From NCBI GenBank assembly GCA_001584585.1, contig LSYV01000058.1, positions 373,619 through 389,904 on the forward strand: 16,286 nucleotides of DNA. The letters run 5' to 3'. Each line of letters starts with the position of its first letter. The first letter of the stretch is position 1. The position numbers were made by a program, and so were the translations under genes. This stretch comes from Gonium pectorale. Taxonomy: Eukaryota > Chlorophyta > Chlorophyceae > Chlamydomonadales > Volvocaceae. Below the pieces are notes generated by a model. It searched no databases. It was not told the DNA's origin and saw nothing but the letters and a program-made list of their open reading frames with translations. This document shows positions 9,906-16,286 of this stretch, piece after piece.

Positions 9906-11342
9906 TTAATTGGCGATCGTCTCCTGCTCAGGCTCGCTGCCGTTATCGCCCTCAGAGTCCGACGAGGACGAGGTGACAATCGACAGGAAGGACGCGGCGT
10001 GGTGCAGGGGCGTGATGGGCGAGCCGGGCGCCGCCAGCTTCTCCGCCAGCGTGTAGTACGCCACCTTGCCGCCGCACGGCGACACGTGGCTCGCAACACC
10101 CTGCAGCCCATAGCCCGCCGGCGTCGCCGGCAGGCCGCCCCACGCAATCGCATCCATATCGACCTTGTCCACCGACAGGGTCACCGAGACTTTGCCTGGC
10201 TGGAAAACCTTGACCACCTTTGACAGCGCCTGAAACGGATCCACCAGGTCCTCCCCAAAGCCCGAAAACTCGACGCTGGCATAGCTCTGGTGCTCCTCGG
10301 GCGTGACGTGAATCGTGATGAGGCCCGTGCCGTCGATGCCGTTCATCGAGTAGCCGCAGGGCTCAAACACGTAGTCGTCAATCACCGCCTTGGGCTTGAG
10401 CTCGCCGATGCCCGTGTCCTTGGTCGTGCGCTCCGCGCTGATAAACCGCTCGTTCCGGAAGAACTGCGCGGCCGCCTCGTTGCCCAGCTCCGTCATGCAC
10501 ACCTCCAGGTTGTACGTCGGCTTGAAGCCGGGCTCCAGGGGGCGCATGTCGTCGGCCAGGTACACATGCCACTGCAGGCCCTGGTACGGCTCGCCGAGCA
10601 GGAAGGCGGTGCTGCCGTTGCTGGCCACGGCCGCGAAGTGCTCGTCCAGAAAGCCAACCTCGTGCTCGAAGGCCGTGTATGGGAACGGCTGGCGGACGGG
10701 GAGGGATGGGGAGGCACGGGCGCGGCGAGTACGGAGTCAGGCGACGTATTCGACAGATTGGGGAGGTCGGAGGCGTGGGCACGGCGCAGGCGCAAGGACG
10801 GGGGAGGGCGCAAGTGATGGCAACCGGGCCTCAGGGGGCAGAAACGAGGACAGGGCCCAACGAGGCGTCGGCGCTGCCGTGGCCCACACATCCCTAGTTC
10901 ACAAATTGCAGCGCCCTTGGCAAAAACAATGCCACCACCACCACCATCGCGGTCTCAAGCCGCCCCCGCTTCTTACCTGGTTCTCCGGGAACAGGAAGCT
11001 GGCGCGAGTGTACTTGCAGCGGCGCGGCTCCATGCCGAGCGAGCGGGCGACCTCCAGCAGGCGGGGCACCGAGTTGAGCAGGCGCGTCGTACCGCACGTC
11101 TTGAGGATCCACTTCGTGGGGTACACGAAGAGGCTGCTCTCAGACAGCACGTACGCGTCCATCAGGTCGTTGCTGCGCGACGAGACGATGCAGCAGCGAG
11201 CCAGCGTCATAAGCTCGTCCAGCACATCGCGCGGGATGGCGCGCAGGCCATTGGCCGGGGCGCCGGCGCCGAGGCGGAAGTCCACCTCGATGCGCTTCTC
11301 GCTGCCCTCGAAGATGGGGGCGTGCAGAACGGGCTCCGACAT
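9906..11342 (-). CDS. SAMDC: S-adenosylmethionine decarboxylase proenzyme (plant-type, pyruvoyl-dependent)
   Basis: Decarboxylates S-adenosylmethionine, giving the aminopropyl donor for spermidine and spermine synthesis, normally in the cytosol. From the ATG at 11340-11342 two exons (10977-11342 and 9906-10688) join in phase 0 across a 288-base intron with GTAAGA donor and CCAG acceptor, giving 382 residues; plant enzymes are about 360. Seen: IFEGSEKRIEV near the N-terminus (E12 and E15 match human Glu8 and Glu11); the self-cleavage site YVLSESSLF, cut expected between E68 and S69 to form the pyruvoyl group; KTCGTT with C83 (human Cys82); FEPCGYSMNG with S236 and IHVTPEE with H249 (human Ser229 and His243, needed for processing). 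The Ser-His spacing is of the plant type. A Ser- and acid-rich tail (SSSSDSEGDNGSEPEQ) ends the protein. An upstream exon may extend the N-terminus. That 503-base intron (11391-11893) has several CAATTG motifs but no other exon I can see. Confidence 0.95.
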
Positions 11343-11893
11343 CTTGTCGTCTAGTAGTTCAGGCTTTGGGGAGTCCACAGGTGCTGTGTGCTGCGTTGGA
11401 AAGAATTGCTCTCTCTAAGCTGGTTTGCGGGACAAAACTATTGCAGCTCGCTAACTAGTCCCCTCGAGTTCAGCTAATGTTAGCTCGGGAACTTGACGCA
11501 CTGCGCGGCATGAGGGCAGAGGGAGGCGCGAGGCCAGGCGCAGAGCATGGTCAGCAACTGGCAATTGAAAGATCAGCACCAATTGCGAAACGGCCCAGAT
11601 GCGCAATTGAGGCAAAGTTGGCTCGGCGCAAGCATGAGTGATTGTGCGGCGAGCGGCGCTGCAAGCGGCACGCGGTCTGAAGAGCCGAACCTAATAGGGG
11701 CTGCCAAAACAAGGCCTAAAAGCGCACGCGCAAGCAAAAAAAACGCAGTAGGGCGAGTGCGCGGCTGCCGACGACTGGACAGCCGACGGACTGAAGGCGC
11801 CTAGCAGCCGCCGCGCATGGCCACGATCAGCTCCATTTGAAGCCCACATAGTGCATCAGCATGCAAAGGTTGCGCGCGCCGCGCTGTACTCAC

Positions 11894-11995
11894 GTCGGCG
11901 AAGGCAGCGGAGAACTTGGCGAGGACGAAGGGCACCTCAACAGCTACGGGCTCTGCTAGCGGCTCGAACACGCGCATACTGCGTCTAACAGGCAT
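11894..11995 (-). CDS. Possible 5' coding exon of the decarboxylase gene (N-terminal extension) or leader ORF
   Basis: ATG at 11993-11995 opens 34 codons (MPVRRSMRVFEPLAEPVAVE...) ending at a consensus donor GTGAGT. A pyrimidine-containing acceptor (TTCTTTCCAACGCAG) at 11391-11405 is in the same phase 0. Joined, the frame reads through HTAPVDSPKPELLDDK into the decarboxylase Met at 11342 without a stop, giving 432 residues. The second half of the exon has G/C-rich third positions like the main exons. Without splicing it is a 64-codon ORF ending at 11801. Known plant decarboxylase transcripts carry polyamine-responsive upstream ORFs in the leader. I do not see that peptide here, but a regulatory role for this leader is possible. 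The phase match would occur by chance one time in three. Confidence 0.45.
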
Positions 11996-12008
11996 AGAGG
12001 ACGCTCAT
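11985..12008 (-). CDS. Seven-codon upstream ORF overlapping the start of the 5' exon
   Basis: ATG at 12006-12008 opens MSVLYAC and stops at TAG (11985-11987), overlapping the ATG at 11993-11995 in another frame. If the transcript starts upstream, ribosomes meet this ATG first. Its geometry recalls, without matching in detail, the overlapping tiny and small leader ORFs of plant SAMDC mRNAs. Transcription of this stretch is an inference. Confidence 0.3.
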   Translation of the reverse strand: MSVLYAC

Positions 12009-13264
12009 CTGTCAACAGAGAGCGGTCGACCAAAAGCGATTAGAATCAAGCTTGGTTTGGTCGGTCGCTAGTCGGCGGCTATGGCCTGTCAGCAGCAGCG
12101 TGGGGCACTGTGAGCGCTGGGAGCAGTAGTGTAAGCACCTGCGCCGCCAATTTGCCTCTTTAGAAGGCGAAGAAAGAAGGGGGCCCTATACCGCTGTACG
12201 GCCCTTACAACTGGTGGCCCGAACTCTTGCGCAGCGCCACGCAGGCGCGCTATCCTCCTGAGATCGCGTAGCGCCGGGAATTGGGCCGGGAGTGGGAGCA
12301 TTGGGCGCGACGCTGGCCTGCCAGTGGTCGGGTGGGTCGCCGTCTGCACCATGCGCTTTTGGGGGTCGCTTTCAAAGCAACGCAGTTCATAATGCTAGGG
12401 TCTTCGTGTAAATGGTGTCTGCGTGTCAATCGCTGGTTGTCCCGGCTGGTCTTGGTGCGGAAGGTTCCATGGGGCGGAAGGTTCCCCGGTGTCCCCTTTG
12501 GGACTTTGTAGTCATTGTGGCTTGTTCCCTTTGTGTCCGAACGCTGAGGAGTGCAGATAGGAATGCCCGAGCGGGCGGGGTGTGGGGGGCGACCATCTGC
12601 GAGACCCGAAAGCGCAGCATGAATATGAATCCCCTGGAATGGCTCCATTTCTTGCCGGGAAAGCATGATGCTGAGTGGTGATGAGCACAAAGCAAGTAAG
12701 GTAGGTGTGAAGAGATAGTCGGCCGATGAAGGCGCTATGCAAGGCAACTTCGCGTCTTGTCAACGTGCAATAATTCTGGAGCCAAAGCCGTTTTTGTATC
12801 CTGCAGCAGCCAGGCTAGGAATATTCCCGCGCTGTGCCAGGGCTTGGGTAATGAGCTGACGGCGTGGGTAGGACCGGTGGGCCTATTGCGGCCATATCAT
12901 CGCCCGCCCAACCCGTGAGACCCATGCCTCGGCGCTCCCACGGACGCCCCACGGCCCCACTACGCCGCCCGCCCCTTATTCCTAGCAAGGCAAACAAGCA
13001 CGTGCAGAGTTTGTCCCCCATTTACACGGCCTCAAGCAGCCTGTTGTCCGTGTGCTGCTGCACTCCTCTCAACTTTGGGGTAGCTAGGCTCCCGGCTATG
13101 TGCCGTTGCCTACTACTGCTGCCCGGCTATGCGCCTGCTCCGCCTGTAGCCGTTTGCCAGGATGGCCTGAGCAGAGCGAGTGGCAGTCCTAAACCAAGAA
13201 CGCCAGAATGTAAGGGAGGCCTCCAGCAAGGAAGCCGGGGGCGCGTTCCCAGCCGCCTCCCTGA
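12009..13264. other. Upstream region of the decarboxylase gene, no further gene supported
   Basis: The first few hundred bases should contain the minus-strand promoter and leader; I see no consensus TATA element. An 87-codon minus-strand ATG frame at 12089-12352 and several plus-strand frames exist, with mixed codon use and no recognisable motif. Plus-strand TGTAA motifs occur near 12129, 12406 and 13209, but no gene leads into them that I can identify. Confidence 0.45.
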
Positions 13265-13296
13265 TCAAAAGGGCGATAAGACTCACGCCCTTTTGA
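13265..13296. repeat. Hairpin with perfect 11-bp stem
   Basis: TCAAAAGGGCG (13265-13275) and CGCCCTTTTGA (13286-13296) are exact reverse complements around a 10-base loop. It lies 10 bases before a 14-bp direct repeat. Function unknown. Confidence 0.8.
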
Positions 13297-13305
13297 GGCA
13301 AAAGA

Positions 13306-13354
13306 TACCCCTCGACTAGACTACCCCCCTTCCAACCCTCTACCCCTCGACTAG
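13306..13354. repeat. 14-bp direct repeat
   Basis: TACCCCTCGACTAG occurs at 13306-13319 and again at 13341-13354, separated by a pyrimidine-rich 21 bases. It could be the footprint of an insertion or a short tandem duplication. Confidence 0.75.
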
Positions 13355-14773
13355 GCACCACCCGACCGAGACCGGACATGAACTCAACAACATTCTCAAG
13401 GTAAGAGCCATGTGGGTGTCGTAACCTGCTCACAGGGTTCGTGCCCGGCGTGCGCAGGAGGCAGCTCGCCCCATCACTTGTGGACGCTGCCTCATTCCTT
13501 ATCCCTCGCCCATGGTTTCCGCTTTCCGCCGCCAGTCCGCACCAGCCGTTGCCGTTCCACGCTCTAGTCTCATCAAAGAGGTGGGATTGAAGTGGCGACG
13601 GGTGGGACCCCAAGAGTCTCTACTTGGCCATGAGCCAACCAACCGAGCAGCACGGGGGCACCAGGAGCGACCCATGGGTCGGAGCCGGAGGGCCGCTGTG
13701 GATCCGAGCAAGGGATGCGGGGCACGCGTTGACCCGCCCCTCCGCGCCCCTCCGCGCCCCTCCCCCGCAACCCGGACGCCCACTCTCGCGCACCGTAGCA
13801 GCAGCGACGCGTCCCGGCGGCCCGGGGCGGCCCCTGCGGGCGGCCATGTCAACGAGAATTCCATGGCCCACGCCCCACGCCCAACGAGCCATTTCCATGG
13901 CCCGTACTATCCCCCATTACTATCTCGCCAGGGCTCAATCGCCACGGGCAGGGCCTGGTGCCGGACCGACCGGTGGCCCCTGACCGTGGGAATGGAAGAC
14001 GCCTTGCAGTCGCCTTTGCCAGGCCCCACGCCCCTGGCGCACTGGGTTCGCCCCGCGCCAAGTCACCGCCAGCTGCTGGTAGGCCACAGCCATGGACCGG
14101 AGCCGGACCGTCAGGGAGGGGCCCGTGTCCCTTCGTGCCCAGCCGACGGTCGACCACCAGATGCCCCCATTCGGAGGTCCTGACGCTCGATCATACGGGC
14201 ACCGTGTGTGGCAAAGATGGACACCTTACGTCCCCAAGCTGCCTCGGCTCCGAAGCGACCCTGGTAGCTGCGAGGTGCGAGCGGCGACCCAACCCGATGA
14301 GCGGGGCGAGTGCCCTCCATCAAACCCCAGCCCACTTGCTTGCAGGCGCTCTACGACCTCGGCGAGGGGGTCCCGAGCACGCGATCCAGCTCGGTTCCCT
14401 ACAACGTTGCCGTACGCTCCCCTCCGTACAAAGGTTGTCTCACGTACGGTACTGCCTGGGCTGGGCGCGCGCGGGCATGCATCCCAAGCTGGTGTGGGGT
14501 CCACCGGCACACATCGGGCAGGAGCCAGCGCAAGGCAACAATGTGGAAAGCAAAAGCGCTGGCCGGCCTGCATTGCCGCATTCTGCGCACGCACCCGCCC
14601 ACCCGTACTCCGCACCACGTCGTGCCCCCCAACGCCTCTGCCGCGGCGCAATTAGAAACATAACCCACGAACATCATCATCATTAACACCGCCATCACAC
14701 GACTTAACCATCACGACCCGTGTACCGTACCCCGCACCGCACCCTGTATGAAAAGTGTGCAAGGCGGAACTGT
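13355..14773. other. GC-rich block of unknown role
   Basis: About 1.4 kb with long overlapping open frames on both strands (up to about 240 codons). That is expected from high GC and does not show coding. No domain is recognisable. It includes a 10-bp tandem (CCCCTCCGCG) at 13737-13760. A CCGTACG-rich patch at 14403-14458 faintly resembles the 3' strand of group II intron domain V (CTCACGTACGGTACTG) but lacks the AGC triad and GNRA loop. Confidence 0.4.
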
Positions 14774-14821
14774 GCACATGTACGGGCACACGTACGGGCA
14801 CATGTACGGGCACTGCTCGTA
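14774..14821. repeat. 12-bp tandem repeat, three copies plus a degenerate fourth
   Basis: Units GCACATGTACGG, GCACACGTACGG and GCACATGTACGG at 14774-14809, then GCACTGCTCGTA. It is a short minisatellite. A 12-base period keeps any reading frame open, which explains repetitive peptides in frames crossing it. Confidence 0.85.
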
Positions 14822-15088
14822 CACAGGGCTGTGAGGCCCAGTGCGGCGCGGCCACCGAGCATACGCATCGACGCCCGGCCCCGCGCCACGCAGCCAGGCG
14901 CCACACAGCCGACGCACGTCCAAAAACACAGCGCTTCGTTGCAGGTGTGGCAACATGCGGTTATTACAGCGCCAGAGCGCTCTGCGTGTGTCGCGAAGCG
15001 CACCACCACACTGTCCCCCGGCTACCGCAGCCACCGAACCTGCCCTCCCAGCGGACGTATTGCCCTAAAGTGACACCCATACCGAGGC

Positions 15089-15096
15089 TATATATA
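15089..15096. promoter_or_regulatory. TATATATA element, possible core promoter
   Basis: TATATATA stands alone in a GC-rich background. On the plus strand a pyrimidine-rich stretch and an ATG at 15138 follow at about the right distance. The ATG frame has only 40 codons (15138-15260) with no motif, so a gene is not established. The element is symmetrical and could serve either strand. Confidence 0.3.
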
Positions 15097-16286
15097 CACA
15101 CCGTGCGCGCCTTCTGCCCCCCCCTCAACTCCACTCCATGGCGCGTTCTGCCGGACTTACTTCGGCCAACCCTTGGGTCTCTCTCGTCTCCCCTCGTCTC
15201 CCCTCACCTCCCGACCGGGGCTGCGGCTCCGCGCAACGGCGGCCGCCCTCACGCCCCTGACCGACGCGCCTCGTGCGGTCCGCTGCGGGCCGCTCCTTCA
15301 CAAAGCTCACAGCTGACCCGAAGCGGCCCCCCCACACCCGACATGTCTGCTCCGCCAGCTCTACAATCCCACAGTCGAACAGGGCAGACAACACAATGAA
15401 ATGATCCAAAAAAGGAGCAATATGCAAAACCACATTCACCGCTTCCCTTACCGCTCACCGGTCGGAAGCCAGGACAGCTCCGTTCGCCGCCCACACGAGC
15501 CACTCGGCCCGCGCAAACGCGACCCGCCCTGCAATGCGTAGGCGCACACACAGGCGCACTGCAATTGACGTCCCGTGCGATTGCCAAACAACGCGTCAAA
15601 GCCGAAGCGTCCGAGCGCGGAGTGCCGCGCGCGAAGACGGCCTGAGCGGCGCATGCCTGCGCCGTGCCGCCACAGGGGTGACAAGCTGACAGCTCCCATG
15701 AGCCCTCCCTGCTAGCACGGCACTGGAGGCGGCAGGCCGGACCTTCGCCGCCCGCGCCGCTCACCGGCAAGCAGCGCCAGCCGCCAGTAAGAAAACGAGC
15801 GGCAGCGGCGCCGGCGGAGCACCCCACCACAACCGCGGTTCGCCACGTTGGACCAACGTGGCGACCACCGTGCCAGCGACACGGCCAAGAGAGATCGCTT
15901 CCGCATGCCAACAGCTCCCATCCAGACTGCACTCATGAACGGTCACAGACACGCGACCCGCGCCGCGTCTCACCACCGGACAAAACAGACTCTCGGGCAA
16001 AAACATGCCGGGGTGGCGCGCTGGCCGCCAGGCGCCCGCCCGTCGGGTCGAAACGCCCAAGCGACCGAACACCCCAAGCGCCCCACGTCAGCGCCACGCA
16101 GACGTGGGAAGAGGGGATGCGGCTGCCGATCACCCCCCCCTCTCGCTCCACCGCGCCACTCCCGGCATCCCGGCGGCATGGGACGACCGAAGCACACCGT
16201 GCGCGCTGAGCCCAACAGCTGCAGCCTCCAGCAGCGTCAGCGCCGCTGCCTCAGCCCCGGCCCCCGTGTTGTGTACGACAGCCCCC
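15097..16286. other. GC-rich right-hand region, no supported gene
   Basis: Open frames occur on both strands and several GGTGAGC donor-like strings lie on the minus strand (near 15450, 15765 and 15970). I could not build a chain of exons with consistent phase and a recognisable product. An alanine-rich minus frame runs from the right edge to about 16198 and may be the tail of an exon from a gene beyond the window, but the plus strand there is equally low in complexity. Confidence 0.4.
15840..15864. promoter_or_regulatory. 25-bp near-perfect palindrome with ACGTGGC cores
   Basis: Arms of 12 bp (TCGCCACGTTGG and its exact reverse complement) flank a single A. Each arm carries ACGTGGC read outwards, the core bound by plant-lineage bZIP factors (ABRE/G-box-like). 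A binding site for a dimeric regulator is inferred; as DNA it could also extrude a short hairpin. Confidence 0.5.

Noticed and set aside
12089..12352. 87-codon minus-strand ATG ORF upstream of the decarboxylase
   Set aside because: Third positions lack the G/C bias of the real exons, there is no recognisable motif, and no in-phase link to the decarboxylase exons was found. It may be leader or promoter sequence.
13113..14686. Long overlapping ORFs on both strands in the GC-rich block
   Set aside because: High GC gives long frames in several phases at once. None has a domain, a clear start or consistent codon bias.
16198..16286. Alanine-rich minus-strand frame at the right edge as a partial exon
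   Set aside because: It looks protein-like (VVHNTGAGAEAAALTLLEAA), but the plus-strand frame is equally open and low-complexity. The possible donor (GTGTGC) is weak and no partner exon was found.

Overview
The window looks like nuclear DNA of a GC-rich green alga (chlorophyte), though I cannot name the species. The evidence is: split genes with GT..AG introns and consistent reading-frame phase; strong G/C third-position preference in the confident exons; a plant-type S-adenosylmethionine decarboxylase; and a TGTAA-type polyadenylation signal, typical of chlorophytes, about 180 bases after that gene's stop. I see no prokaryotic operon, CRISPR array or bacterial insertion sequence.

Two genes are well supported, both on the minus strand. 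At the left edge (1-2874) are the first five exons of a protein kinase-like gene that runs off the window. Its conserved kinase positions are largely replaced: no glycine-rich loop, HRD becomes HRQ, the loop Asn becomes His, and DFG becomes DFS. I read it as a probable pseudokinase. In the centre-right (9906-11342, perhaps to 11995) is S-adenosylmethionine decarboxylase, the pyruvoyl enzyme that supplies decarboxylated SAM for spermidine and spermine synthesis. All expected catalytic and self-processing residues are present. A further 5' exon (11894-11995) with a consensus donor joins in phase and would add about 50 N-terminal residues. A seven-codon ORF overlaps the start of that exon.

The 6.8 kb between the genes (2875-9724) holds no gene I can support. 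It holds short direct repeats, CCAG/CTGG-rich tracts, a dispersed repeat family with at least three copies (one arranged as an inverted pair), a T-poor stretch with an accidental-looking 446-codon open frame, an 18-bp perfect palindrome, and a strong long hairpin at 5365-5504. In that hairpin every transition mismatch would become a G.U pair in minus-strand RNA.

The right part (12009-16286) is mostly GC-rich sequence of unknown role. It contains an 11-bp-stem hairpin beside a 14-bp direct repeat, a 12-bp tandem repeat, a TATATATA element and a near-perfect 25-bp palindrome containing two ACGTGGC cores. I could not support a gene there. The two genes show no obvious functional link.
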